Notes under the pieces: model-generated | The model's input: the letters and a program-made list of their open reading frames with translations, nothing else | Databases searched by the model: none | Told to the model about the DNA's origin: nothing | Part shown: piece by piece, positions 8,761 through 18,007 of the stretch | How the letters are laid out: every line of letters begins with the position of its first letter | How positions within the stretch are numbered: position 1 is the stretch's first letter | Position numbers and translations under genes: made by a program | From: Bacteroidota bacterium | GTDB lineage: Bacteria > Bacteroidota > Bacteroidia > Cytophagales > Spirosomataceae | DNA: 64,000 nt | NCBI GenBank assembly: GCA_020161355.1 | Contig: JAIUOF010000002.1 | Location: 1 to 64,000, forward strand | Direction: 5' to 3'

Positions 8761-8786
8761 AAGCCCTCAAGCGAGGGCTTTTTTAT
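8761..8786 (+). terminator. Rho-independent terminator after tRNA-Arg
   Basis: AAGCCCTC-AAGC-GAGGGCTT forms an eight-base-pair hairpin followed directly by a T-run. It begins two bases after the tRNA and also abuts the 3' end of the convergent GH172 gene, so it may serve both directions, though the T-run favours the plus strand. Confidence 0.85.
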
Positions 8787-9964
8787 TTTATTCTTTCTTC
8801 TAAAGACGCTAATCCTGCCAAGCTACTCACTGGTTTATCCAAATAAAAATAAGCTGTGGATGAATAATCATCAACCCTATAAAAATTAACCCAGCCGGTA
8901 GGAAAATCTTCATCAAAAATACTCTTGGGATTGTCAAGCAGCCGACGGAAGCCTCCCTCCCATTGAACTGTCACCGGTTTAAGCGGATGATTATTTTTGA
9001 TTAGTTTTCTAACCAAATCCCTATCTCCTCCACCGATTTGCTGAATACTCGCTCTGAAATTCTCCCTGAAAACAATTTCATCTTTTACATGAAACCTGTA
9101 AAATGCATATAGTTTTGCAGAATCATCTGCTACAGTAGCTCCCTGATACAAATTGGTGTATTGTCCCAGCCCCCAGGCAGTTCCGATATAATCCTCGGCT
9201 CCGGTACCATTCCAGGTTGGAAATTTCTGGTCGTTATCAATGAACATTTTCACTTCTCCCTCACCCCACCAGGTATTTTCGTAATGTTTACCTGCGTTTA
9301 TCCCCATATTTACACCCAAATATCTTCCCTTTCCCTTTATTTGCGGCAAAAACTCATAATCACTGCCAAGAGCTGATGTTTTTTGTCTTTTCCAAAATGC
9401 ATGAAAATACATGGCTCCAGTAGGAAAGTTGTTGAGTTTTACAAAATCAATATCAAAAAACAACAAACCAATATCTTTGTCACTCTCATTGATTATCAAC
9501 ACCTTTGCACCAGACTTAAATGGCATCGGGATATTACAGTTAAAAGACCGCCCTTCAGGATTTGAAAAAAAAGTCGTCTCAAATTTTACAACTTTAGCCA
9601 GTCCATATCCAAAAAAATCGCCAAACGGCACATCTACTGCAGGTTTTACCGAACCATCCCAAAAAAACTGTAATCGCATAGATCTGAGCATTTCAGGTGA
9701 GCGATCCCTTACAGTAAACCACATTCGTTGAATGATTCCCGGTCCCTTTACGTCCAATAATACTTTTGATTGCCCCGCTTTCAATTCTTCAAATGCGTTA
9801 CCTTTTGCAGTTTGATTGGTCTTTCCACCCTGACTTTTTTCTCCATTAATGTTTTCAAAAGTGCTAATATGGCTACTTTTTACATTCTCTGGAAACTGAA
9901 ATAAGGCTTGAGACCGGGCATTAAAACCCAAAATAAGAAGGGAAAAGAAACTTAAGTATTTCAT
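8783..9964 (-). CDS. GH172 family glycoside hydrolase (DUF2961), secreted
   Basis: A 393-residue protein with a signal peptide (residues 1-19, ending ARSQ) and the DUF2961 core now classed as GH172: LLDVKGPGIIQRMWFTVRD, then DVPFGDFFGYG, GAEDYIGTAWG and FYRFHVKDEIVF. Characterised family members act on fructofuranosyl or D-arabinofuranosyl linkages (difructose dianhydride synthase/hydrolase, D-arabinanase-type exo-enzymes). It lies downstream of deoR and the SusC/D pair on the same strand, which makes it the probable catalytic part of this small utilisation locus. Confidence 0.82.
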   Translation of the reverse strand: MKYLSFFSLLILGFNARSQALFQFPENVKSSHISTFENINGEKSQGGKTNQTAKGNAFEELKAGQSKVLLDVKGPGIIQRMWFTVRDRSPEMLRSMRLQFFWDGSVKPAVDVPFGDFFGYGLAKVVKFETTFFSNPEGRSFNCNIPMPFKSGAKVLIINESDKDIGLLFFDIDFVKLNNFPTGAMYFHAFWKRQKTSALGSDYEFLPQIKGKGRYLGVNMGINAGKHYENTWWGEGEVKMFIDNDQKFPTWNGTGAEDYIGTAWGLGQYTNLYQGATVADDSAKLYAFYRFHVKDEIVFRENFRASIQQIGGGDRDLVRKLIKNNHPLKPVTVQWEGGFRRLLDNPKSIFDEDFPTGWVNFYRVDDYSSTAYFYLDKPVSSLAGLASLEERIK

Positions 9965-10042
9965 GTTAAGGTTGATTTTAACATGAATTTCGAAAAAATA
10001 TCCTGGAATAAAATGAAATAATGTTTTTTTTTGAAAAAGTAA

Positions 10043-10798
10043 TTAAAGCAAAACTACCTTTTTGTTTTGGTAGTTATCAAGACATTCATGGTCTTTGTCT
10101 AATTCAGTGACCAGGTAATTTACTTCATCTAAATTGCAAATTTTAAGATTCAATGTGGAGTTTAATTTTTCTGAAATGGCAAGAACCATTATTTTTTTAG
10201 AAGCTTGAAATAAGGCCTTTTTAATTTCGACCGTTTCCCAATGGCTATCGGTGAGCCCATTTTCGGGATCAATCCCATTTGTACCTACCACACACAGATC
10301 GGCTTTGATTTCCCGCAATTTCAGGAAAGCATCGCCACCTATCACGGCCTGACTATAGTTTGAGACTTTTCCACCCACCAAAATGGTATCGATGTTAGGC
10401 TTAGCCATTAAATGAATACAAGTATAGGGATTTAAGGTAACAAAGGTAGCTTTAAGATTTTCAGGTATAGCAGCGATAAACTCTCTGACCGTGGTGCCAC
10501 CGCCAACTAATACCAACATACCATCCTTTAATAGTTTAACTGCCTTTTTGGCAATTATTTTCTTACTTTCCTGGGCAAAATTCTGTTGATTTTCGACTAA
10601 AAACTCATTTCCCTTTGCCATAGCACCGCCTTTAACTTTCACGATTTTTTGCTCTGAAGATAACTCATTCAGATCTCTCCTGATGGTATCTTCTGAGACA
10701 TTTAGCATCGTAGCGAGGTCATTAAACGACACCCTAGAATGCACGTTTATTTGCCTCAATATGAGCTCTTTGCGGTCTTTTTTTAATAATGTCACCAT
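10043..10798 (-). CDS. DeoR/GlpR-family transcriptional regulator
   Basis: A 251-residue repressor-type protein. The N-terminal winged helix (about residues 5-60) contains SEDTIRRDLNELSSEQKIVKVKGGA, the DeoR recognition-helix signature. The C-terminal sugar-phosphate sensor has the GGGTTV motif and DLCVVGTNGID. Such regulators usually respond to a phosphorylated sugar. The ATG at 10798 sits only two bases from the T-run of a strong terminator that closes the upstream susC-susD unit, leaving no room for its own promoter except within the susD end; expression probably depends on read-through. Confidence 0.88.
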   Translation of the reverse strand: MVTLLKKDRKELILRQINVHSRVSFNDLATMLNVSEDTIRRDLNELSSEQKIVKVKGGAMAKGNEFLVENQQNFAQESKKIIAKKAVKLLKDGMLVLVGGGTTVREFIAAIPENLKATFVTLNPYTCIHLMAKPNIDTILVGGKVSNYSQAVIGGDAFLKLREIKADLCVVGTNGIDPENGLTDSHWETVEIKKALFQASKKIMVLAISEKLNSTLNLKICNLDEVNYLVTELDKDHECLDNYQNKKVVLL

Positions 10799-10836
10799 AA
10801 AAAAAACAGGACTCCGGAGATTATTGCCGGAGTCCT
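10799..10836 (-). terminator. Strong terminator/attenuator between susD and deoR
   Basis: AGGACTCCGG (10808-10817) and CCGGAGTCCT (10827-10836) form a perfect ten-base-pair, GC-rich stem with a nine-base loop, followed on the minus strand by CTGT and then a run of T that reaches the deoR start codon. By position it terminates susCD transcripts while limiting, and possibly regulating, read-through into deoR and the GH172 gene. Confidence 0.85.
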
Positions 10837-10845
10837 AAATTTTAT

Positions 10846-12111
10846 TTACTTAGCCGGGTCAGCGGGAGTATTTTTATTATTATTTCTTTCAGAAAGCGGA
10901 TAAGGATACCAGTTTCGGTTTCTCTCACTTTCTGCCCGGCCAAATCTACGACTATCTTCGAGTCTGAATCCGGAAAGAAACAATTCTATGCAACGCTGTA
11001 CATATATTGCATTTAGAACAGCTGCAGCAGTTGATTCTCCGGTGTAAGCCTGACCTTTGGCAGTTACGCCAAACACATCAGAAGACTTGGTCAGGATCTT
11101 GTTCAATTCAGTTATTGCATCACTAATCTGACCTTTTCTGGCGTAAGCTTCGGCTTTAATCAGAGTCATTTCACCAGGCAAATAAACCGGAATAGATGCA
11201 GTATTAGATGCAAAAAAGCCTGCTTTCCCAAGGTTATTAGCACCTCCGGTAGAATAATAGAACGCTCTACGGCCGTCTTCAGCTACCGGAATATTCGCTC
11301 CTGAAAGTCCAAAATCAGCTAAAGGCTCGGTCACATTTTTATTTCCAAAAGTATTGAAGAAAATCGGATTAGGGCTAATATCGTCAAAATTAAAGGTGCT
11401 TTTTACGGCATCCGATACCTTTGAAGCAGCTGCAATAGCAGCATCATGATTTCCGAGCATGTTGTTATACCTGGCCAATAGGGCCTGAATCGTGCTTTCC
11501 AGATTTATACCTGCCACAAATTCGTTAGTAAAAGCCGCAGATGGCTTGGTGGCCGTAATAGTTGAAGCTGCTGTTTCGAGAGATTTAATCGCTTCTTTCA
11601 GCAAATCGGCACGGTTGCTGAATTGAGCATCTTTGCCCACAGCTATTGGAGCTTGCTCCCAATAAGTAGCCAGGGTACCTAAAGCCAAAGCACGATACAT
11701 GTGTGCAGCAGACAAAATACCCGATTTTATGGCCGGATCCGGAGCATTTGCGATATTGGCAATAATCAAATCGGCATTGGATTTTACCAAATGAGACTGA
11801 CTCCAGATGTTATTCAATATAGAATTGGAATTTATTAAAGCTGTTCCACCCGATTCCAATAATACTTCATCGGTATTTCCGGCATTCAAAACCTTCAACT
11901 GTTTGGTGGTCAATCCATCAGCTGTAATTGAGGCATAAATAACCCCGGCTCTTGAAGTCGTATATTTTTGTTGAAGACCATTTACGAGGGCAATCAAACC
12001 AGACTGACTGGTCACTACCTGCTGCTCACTCGCAGAACTTGGATTTAAATACTCATTGCTGCAAGAGGAGAAACCCAAAATCCCTAATGCTAATATTAAT
12101 ATTTTTTTCAT
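10846..12111 (-). CDS. SusD/RagB-family surface glycan-binding lipoprotein
   Basis: A 421-residue lipoprotein with lipobox GFSSC (Cys near residue 17) and a SusD-like helical TPR core. Supporting segments are AALAHMYRALALGTL-type repeats, the late block PVYLPGEMTLIKAEAYARKG and the C-terminal RCIELFLSGFRLEDSRRFGR. SusD proteins sit on the outer-membrane transporter and capture oligosaccharides. At 421 residues it is on the short side. It starts 19 bases after the susC stop and the pair is closed by the terminator at 10808-10836. Confidence 0.92.
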   Translation of the reverse strand: MKKILILALGILGFSSCSNEYLNPSSASEQQVVTSQSGLIALVNGLQQKYTTSRAGVIYASITADGLTTKQLKVLNAGNTDEVLLESGGTALINSNSILNNIWSQSHLVKSNADLIIANIANAPDPAIKSGILSAAHMYRALALGTLATYWEQAPIAVGKDAQFSNRADLLKEAIKSLETAASTITATKPSAAFTNEFVAGINLESTIQALLARYNNMLGNHDAAIAAASKVSDAVKSTFNFDDISPNPIFFNTFGNKNVTEPLADFGLSGANIPVAEDGRRAFYYSTGGANNLGKAGFFASNTASIPVYLPGEMTLIKAEAYARKGQISDAITELNKILTKSSDVFGVTAKGQAYTGESTAAAVLNAIYVQRCIELFLSGFRLEDSRRFGRAESERNRNWYPYPLSERNNNKNTPADPAK

Positions 12112-12130
12112 TTTCTTTTCAATTTAATGG

Positions 12131-15100
12131 TTAAAATGATGCGGTCAATTGAAGCTTAAATGAACGCGGAATTGGCACGTTACCAAAATCAACCCCTCTG
12201 AAAAGGTCGCTGTTTCCACCAGCATTAGTTTCAGGATCGTAACCTCTGTAGTTATCAAATGAAATAAGATTTCTACCGGTCAGTGAAAGATTCCAGTTGG
12301 TTAGCTTTCCTAATTTTGGCATTTCATAAGAAAGACCCAGTTCTCTGAGTTTTACGTATGAACCGTCGTCAATCCGCCACTCCTCTATTAAATAATTGGC
12401 AAAAATATAACCTCTTGGCAATTCCCCTTTCAATTCTTGTTCAGCTATTTCACCCACACCTACGCCCTGGCGGGTACGAAAATCGGCATTAAATACTTCA
12501 AGCCCCTGAACTGCATCCAACAAGAAATTGAAACCTAGTTTTTTGTATTTCAAATTACTAGAAATTGAACCAGTCCATTTAGGGTTGGGATTACCAATAA
12601 TTCCGTTTACGTTGGCACCGGTAGGTTGTCCATCAGATCCACGACCGGAAGTATAGTAGGCTCCATTTTGTGTACCCCGCTCTCTTTGAGGAAATCCTTG
12701 TGAAGTCAAAATCAACTCACCGTTGGCATCTCTGGCATAAGGAACACCAAAAAATACCGATGGAGCCTCGCCTTCCACCAGGAATATCGGTGCACCCGCA
12801 ACATTAGTTACACCTACCAGAGCAGTTCCGAGTTTTTCGACTTTGCTGCGATTTCTGTTAAACAATATTGAAGCATCCCAAGTGAAGTCCTTTTTATTAA
12901 TCAATCCAAAATTCAGGCCCAATTCAATCCCTTTATTACTCATTTCGCCTGTATTATTGACTATCGAAGTACCACCTGTGGTGGCAGCAGTAACAGCATT
13001 TACCACAAGATCGGAAATGGATTGATTATACGCTGTAAAAGTCAAACCAAGTTTGTCATTGAGAAGAGATACATCAATACCTGCCTCCATTTCGGTCATT
13101 CTTTCAGGTCTAACTGAAGCATTAGCCAATTGACTTGAAGGAATAATTGTATTTTTACCTAAATAGTTTACAGGATTAAACTGCCAGAATCTATCGTAAG
13201 AGCCAATTCCTGTGAGGTTACCAGCCTGACCCCATGAAGCTCTGATTTTCATAGAGTTAATTACATTTTTCAGGCTTCCTTCTTTCCAGAAAGAAAAGTC
13301 AGAAGGAATAATACTTGCTGATACTTTAGGGTAGAATTGATTGGTTTCGGTTTCTGAAAACTTCGATGATTTATCTCTGCGAAGAGCCGCAGTCAAAAAA
13401 GCCCTGTCCTTTAAACCTAAAGTTGCCTGACCAAAAACCCCACTTAAATTGTACCTATCCAAACCATATCCGGCTGTTATTACCGAGCCACCATTTACAG
13501 ATTCAATAAAAGGAGCAAGTCTTTCGCCACTCGCCCTGGTAAAATCAGATTGACCATATTGATAACTGTAACCTGCCAATAAATTTAGTTTCAATCCCTC
13601 AGTAAGGGCTTTTTCATAACCTACGTTTAAGTCAGAATTATAAAAAATAGAAAGGTTGTTTGTACTGGAAGCAAAACCTTGCGGATATCTTTCAGCTGGC
13701 AAACCTGCCACCGACTGATACGGATAAGGTTTAATAAGATTTTTTCCTAATTGAGAATATGCATCAACCCCCAAAAGCCAGTCTATTGACAAACCTTTTA
13801 TAGGTGTAAGATTTAACTGAAAGTCATTTATGGTACGATTGACCGCTTGAGTAAACACCATATCTTCAATTGTACTCAGAGGATTTACCCTTGTAGGTTC
13901 TACCGCCAATAAACTTCCCGCTGCATCTCTTTTAGTGATATCCCAAATATTATTGGTGATATTTATGGAGTTGATCGGGCTGTAAAATACGTTTCCGTTG
14001 GCTTTTTCATTTGAAAAACTATTAGTATAACTTAATCCAACTGTAAATCTGGCCCAGTTATTAAGCTTCTGATCTATTCTGGTTCTGATACCATATCTTG
14101 TAAAGTCGGTTCCAACTATAATACCTTCATTTTTTGAATAATTCACAGAACCATAATAGCTGGTGCGATCATTTCCTCCAGAAATGGATAATCCATTTTC
14201 TGTTCCCATACCTGTCTGAAAAATCTGATCCTGATAATCATATCTTGTAACATCGACTAAGTTGGTCGCCAAATTGGCTGTAACACCATCCCTTACGATA
14301 CCTGTTACGGTAGTGCCAGGGTTGGCTGCAATCTGTGCCGCAGAAATGCCTCCAATAGTATGCAATCTCAAGCCTGTGAAGCCAAATTGTTTTCCATAAG
14401 TACTGAAAGGCATTTTTTTCCTTAAACTAAAAGTACTTACGCTTGTATTGAAGCTTATTCTTGGAGCACCACTTTTACCTTTTTTCGTCGTGATAATTAC
14501 CACACCATTTGCAGCACGAGAACCATATTGAGCAGCGGCGGCCGCACCATTGATTACATTGATACTTTCAATATCTAATGGATTGAGGTCAGCAAGCCGG
14601 TTGGTACCTACAACAGCTGTCCCGATTTGAGCAGAAAGTGCTGTTTGTGAAACGTTTACCGAATTATTACTTGCAATAACGCCATCAATTACATATAGTG
14701 GATCTGAACTACCCTGCAACGATTTAACACCTCTCAAACGGATGGTCACTCCACCTGCAGGATCTCCGGAGTTTTGGGTGATTTGAGCACCCGGAACTTT
14801 ACCTTGAAGTGAATTCACTAAGTTGGAACTCCCACCTTTCAATAATTCATCAGTTTTAATGGTAGATATGGCATTTCCCAGCTGCCGCCGAGACTCTTTG
14901 ACGGTTGAACCCACCACTACTACTTCATCAAGATTAAGTGCGTCTTCTTTCAGTACCGCATCCACCACTACCGAAGGTGAATTACCAAGTGTAAGGTTTT
15001 GAGTGACATTAGAATAGCCTACACCAGAAAATACAATCTTGAAAGAACCCGGTGCAAGGGTGGCAGTAATCTTATAATTGCCTTCCAGATCAGTGGATGC

Positions 15101-15256
15101 ACCAAAATTGGTGCCTGTGATTTTTACCGAAGCCCCGGGAATGCTCCCCATGTTATCGGTAACTTTTCCGGAAATTGAATAAGAGCTTTGAGAATATGCA
15201 AAATTTGCAAAAAACATCAAGCTCAAAAACAAACTTTTGATTTTGAGATTTTCCAT
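12131..15256 (-). CDS. SusC/RagA-family TonB-linked outer-membrane transporter
   Basis: A protein of about 1041 residues with a signal peptide, an N-terminal carboxypeptidase-like domain (SISGKVTDNMGSIPGASVKI), the SusC signature LNLDEVVVVG, a plug domain (GVVIITTKKGKSG) and a long beta-barrel ending in the aromatic C-terminal strand (SFKLQLTASF). It imports oligosaccharides delivered by the SusD partner. ATG 15256 is preferred to 15304, since the shorter start puts a clean signal peptide (LKIKSLFLSLMFFANFAYSQ) at the N-terminus. No anti-sigma/ECF pair lies next to it; the nearest regulator is the downstream deoR. Confidence 0.92.
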   Translation of the reverse strand: MENLKIKSLFLSLMFFANFAYSQSSYSISGKVTDNMGSIPGASVKITGTNFGASTDLEGNYKITATLAPGSFKIVFSGVGYSNVTQNLTLGNSPSVVVDAVLKEDALNLDEVVVVGSTVKESRRQLGNAISTIKTDELLKGGSSNLVNSLQGKVPGAQITQNSGDPAGGVTIRLRGVKSLQGSSDPLYVIDGVIASNNSVNVSQTALSAQIGTAVVGTNRLADLNPLDIESINVINGAAAAAQYGSRAANGVVIITTKKGKSGAPRISFNTSVSTFSLRKKMPFSTYGKQFGFTGLRLHTIGGISAAQIAANPGTTVTGIVRDGVTANLATNLVDVTRYDYQDQIFQTGMGTENGLSISGGNDRTSYYGSVNYSKNEGIIVGTDFTRYGIRTRIDQKLNNWARFTVGLSYTNSFSNEKANGNVFYSPINSINITNNIWDITKRDAAGSLLAVEPTRVNPLSTIEDMVFTQAVNRTINDFQLNLTPIKGLSIDWLLGVDAYSQLGKNLIKPYPYQSVAGLPAERYPQGFASSTNNLSIFYNSDLNVGYEKALTEGLKLNLLAGYSYQYGQSDFTRASGERLAPFIESVNGGSVITAGYGLDRYNLSGVFGQATLGLKDRAFLTAALRRDKSSKFSETETNQFYPKVSASIIPSDFSFWKEGSLKNVINSMKIRASWGQAGNLTGIGSYDRFWQFNPVNYLGKNTIIPSSQLANASVRPERMTEMEAGIDVSLLNDKLGLTFTAYNQSISDLVVNAVTAATTGGTSIVNNTGEMSNKGIELGLNFGLINKKDFTWDASILFNRNRSKVEKLGTALVGVTNVAGAPIFLVEGEAPSVFFGVPYARDANGELILTSQGFPQRERGTQNGAYYTSGRGSDGQPTGANVNGIIGNPNPKWTGSISSNLKYKKLGFNFLLDAVQGLEVFNADFRTRQGVGVGEIAEQELKGELPRGYIFANYLIEEWRIDDGSYVKLRELGLSYEMPKLGKLTNWNLSLTGRNLISFDNYRGYDPETNAGGNSDLFRGVDFGNVPIPRSFKLQLTASF

Positions 15257-15604
15257 GGATATTATACCAATCCGATGGAAAAAACCCGAATAGATTTGAT
15301 TCATAGTTTTTTTTGATAATGATTAAGAAAAAAAATTATTACACCTTATATAAATTTCGACCAGAAAAGATGCTGTTGCAATTTTTGCAAAAATTTTAAT
15401 TTTTCCTACTTTTTTTGGCAGTTTTTTTAATTATGTTTTTTAAAAAATTATTAAAACATAGACTTTCTTCTGACCTTAAAAAAATAAAATATTAAATCAA
15501 AGATTTTGAAACCATAAAAGAAACCCACCATTAATTTGAAATAAGGAAATTGGAAATAAAAAGTGAGCTATTTAGCTATAAAAATTATAGTATAAGAATA
15601 ATCG
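15257..15604 (-). promoter_or_regulatory. Upstream region of the susC-susD operon
   Basis: This 348-base AT-rich stretch has no coding sequence that I can support. It lies between the end of the PLP-enzyme gene and susC, both on the minus strand, and should hold the susC promoter. I found no perfect TAnnTTTG box. Two copies of the palindrome TTGCAA occur close together at 15376-15381 and 15385-15390 and could be a regulator site. Confidence 0.4.
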
Positions 15605-16486
15605 CTACCAGGTTTTTAATTTCCCTTGTAAACCACCCGTATGAAGTAAAAATAGAGTAGATTGAGGTCTGAAGAAGTCCTTTTTTATCAAATCCATTAC
15701 TCCAAAGAACATTTTCCCGGTGTAAACTTGCTCCAAGGGAATATTATGTTTTTTTTCGAAAGCCACTATAAAATCAAGTAATTCCTGATTGTATTTTCCA
15801 TAACCGCCAAAATGATATGTAGTAAAAAGATTAGCACGTCCCGGAAAAGGTTTTTTCAATAAATTTTCGATATTTTCTTTGATAAATTCTCCACTCTTCA
15901 ATACCGGAATAATCACAACATCACCTCCAAATTTTTCATTACTAAGTAAGCCTGCTGCAGTACCTCCTGTACCTGATGCCGTGCATACATAATCAGGGTA
16001 AAACTGTTCTTCCAGGAGCTCTGCCACTCCGGGTAAAGCAAATTCATTGCTGCCACCTTCTGGCACAAACATTGCATTTGGGGCATAATTCTTTGCCAAT
16101 TCTTCTTTATTTCTGTAAGAGCTTCTGTCCACAAAAACCAACTCAATACCTAATTCATGGGCTCTTTTTAAAGTATCATTGCTATTAGGATTTAGCTCGT
16201 CTCCTCTAACTATCGCAGTGCCCCGGATTTGCATTTGATGACATGTCTCTGCAAAAGCCGCCAGATGATTGGAGTAGGCTCCTCCAAAAGTAACAAGGCT
16301 TTCTATTGCGTTTTCCCTTGCAAATTTTACATTGTATTTTAGTTTCCTGTATTTATTTCCGGAAATATGCAAATGAGTCAAATCATCTCTTTTTACAAAA
16401 ACACGAAGCCTTTTTTCCTGAAAAATATCATCAAAAATCTCAACTAAAGGAGTGGGTAACTTAATTAAACTTTCAAAATCAAGCAT
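15605..16486 (-). CDS. PLP-dependent D-cysteine desulfhydrase/ACC deaminase family enzyme
   Basis: A 293-residue fold-type II PLP enzyme. The Lys that binds PLP lies in HISGNKYRKLKYN, the substrate-binding GGAYSNHLAA block follows, and the phosphate-binding loop is TASGTGGTAAGL. The family includes 1-aminocyclopropane-1-carboxylate deaminase and D-cysteine desulfhydrase, which differ at a few residues I cannot assign securely; in Bacteroidota the desulfhydrase activity is more plausible. Its start is 22 bases from the divergent rluD start, so the two promoters must overlap the coding ends. Confidence 0.85.
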   Translation of the reverse strand: MLDFESLIKLPTPLVEIFDDIFQEKRLRVFVKRDDLTHLHISGNKYRKLKYNVKFARENAIESLVTFGGAYSNHLAAFAETCHQMQIRGTAIVRGDELNPNSNDTLKRAHELGIELVFVDRSSYRNKEELAKNYAPNAMFVPEGGSNEFALPGVAELLEEQFYPDYVCTASGTGGTAAGLLSNEKFGGDVVIIPVLKSGEFIKENIENLLKKPFPGRANLFTTYHFGGYGKYNQELLDFIVAFEKKHNIPLEQVYTGKMFFGVMDLIKKDFFRPQSTLFLLHTGGLQGKLKTW

Positions 16487-16508
16487 ATTTTACGAAATTT
16501 GCACAAAT

Positions 16509-17552
16509 ATGGATACTTTCGACGAAATAAAAGACTCTTTTGAAGGAGATGATGACGAACTGATTGAAAATCTGGAGATAAAAGTGGATCCAGGTCAAAG
16601 TCTGTTGCGTATAGATAAATATTTGGGCCACCATATCAGGAATACCTCCAGAAACAGAATTCAGAATGCCATTGACACTGATTCTGTGATGGTTAATGGC
16701 CGCCCGGTGAAATCAAGCTACAAAGTTAAACCCAACGACCTGATTAGCATTTCGCTTGCTGCGGCCCCCAAAATGCCAACAGAAGTACTCCCGGAAGACC
16801 TTCCCCTGGAAATTGTATATGAAGACGATGAGGTGCTCGTAATCAATAAAGCTCAGGAAATGGTGGTACACCCGGGTCATGGGAACTATTCCGGCACTTT
16901 GGTAAATGCCCTGGTACATCATTTTTCAAATTTACCTACTACACCTGATGGCAAAGTCAGACCGGGTTTGGTCCATAGAATCGACAAAGGTACTTCTGGT
17001 TTGTTGGTTATTGCTAAAACCGAATTTGCGATGCAGTTTTTGGCAAAACAATTTGCTGACCACACCACCGAACGTACCTATTATGCTCTGATCTGGGGTG
17101 AACCCAAAGAACAAAAGGGCACCATCAATGCCCATATTGGCAGAGGGTTTAAAGACCGCAGGATGTCAGATGTATTCCCGGACGGTGAACACGGAAAAGA
17201 AGCCATTACTCATTATGAAGTATTAAAAACGATGCGGTATGTGAGTTTGATAAAGTGCAATCTGGAAACCGGACGTACCCATCAGATCAGAGCACACATG
17301 AAATACCTGGGTCACCCGCTTTTTAATGATGCTACCTATGGCGGCGACAAAGTGTTAAGGGGAGATTTGTTTACAAAATATAAGCAGTTTGTTGAAAATT
17401 GCTTTGAAATAATCCCGAGGCAGGCTTTACATGCCAAATCTTTGGGTTTCTTACATCCAAAAACTAAGGAATGGATGCAATTTGACTCGGAACTACCCGA
17501 AGACCTCCAGAAAGTACTGGAAAAATGGGATCATTATCTGCAATATAAATAA
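16509..17552 (+). CDS. rluD: RluD-type 23S rRNA pseudouridine synthase
   Basis: A 347-residue enzyme: an S4 RNA-binding domain (about residues 30-90, RIDKYLGHHIRNTSRNRIQ) followed by the RsuA/RluA catalytic domain with the active-site motif HRIDKGTSGLLV (catalytic Asp), then TGRTHQIRAHMKYLGHPL. RluD-type enzymes make pseudouridines in helix 69 of 23S rRNA. ATG 16509 (MDTFDEIKD, with an acidic N-terminal stretch usual in this phylum) is preferred to an upstream ATG at 16452 that would overlap the divergent gene. The GNAT gene follows eight bases after its stop. Confidence 0.9.
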   Translation: MDTFDEIKDSFEGDDDELIENLEIKVDPGQSLLRIDKYLGHHIRNTSRNRIQNAIDTDSVMVNGRPVKSSYKVKPNDLISISLAAAPKMPTEVLPEDLPLEIVYEDDEVLVINKAQEMVVHPGHGNYSGTLVNALVHHFSNLPTTPDGKVRPGLVHRIDKGTSGLLVIAKTEFAMQFLAKQFADHTTERTYYALIWGEPKEQKGTINAHIGRGFKDRRMSDVFPDGEHGKEAITHYEVLKTMRYVSLIKCNLETGRTHQIRAHMKYLGHPLFNDATYGGDKVLRGDLFTKYKQFVENCFEIIPRQALHAKSLGFLHPKTKEWMQFDSELPEDLQKVLEKWDHYLQYK

Positions 17553-17560
17553 GTTGATTT

Positions 17561-18007
17561 ATGGTATCTTTAAGAAAAGCCACAGGTGAAGATGTAAGTG
17601 TCATCATGGATTTGGTACGCGAGCTCGCCCTTTATGAAAAAGCCCCCGAACAGGTAACCAATACTGAAGAAAGGATGTTAAACGAGGGTTTCGGGGAAAA
17701 TCCGGCATTTGGGTGCGTATTGGCAGAGAAAGATGGAAAGGTATTGGGAATGTCTTTATATTATTTCAGGTATTCTACATGGAAAGGCCGCCGCTTGTAT
17801 CTTGAGGACATTATTGTAAAAGAAGCCCACCGTGGTGAAGGAATTGGAAAAATATTATTTGACAAAACCATTGCAATCGCCAAAGAGGAAAAATGCTCCG
17901 GCATGATGTGGCAGGTTTTGGATTGGAATACTCCTGCAATTAATTTTTACGATAAATATCAGGCCAGGTACGATGCAGGTTGGCTCAATGCTCATTTAGA
18001 CTTTTAA
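17561..18007 (+). CDS. GNAT-family N-acetyltransferase
   Basis: A 148-residue acetyltransferase. The acetyl-CoA motif A is clear: LEDIIVKEAHRGEGIGKILF, with the (R/Q)xxGxG/A loop, and motif B follows in WQVLDWNTPAINFYDK. The pattern resembles the diamine/thialysine acetyltransferase (SSAT-like) branch, but the substrate is not certain. It is co-directional with rluD with an eight-base gap, and its last 23 bases overlap the convergent VOC gene. Confidence 0.88.
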   Translation: MVSLRKATGEDVSVIMDLVRELALYEKAPEQVTNTEERMLNEGFGENPAFGCVLAEKDGKVLGMSLYYFRYSTWKGRRLYLEDIIVKEAHRGEGIGKILFDKTIAIAKEEKCSGMMWQVLDWNTPAINFYDKYQARYDAGWLNAHLDF

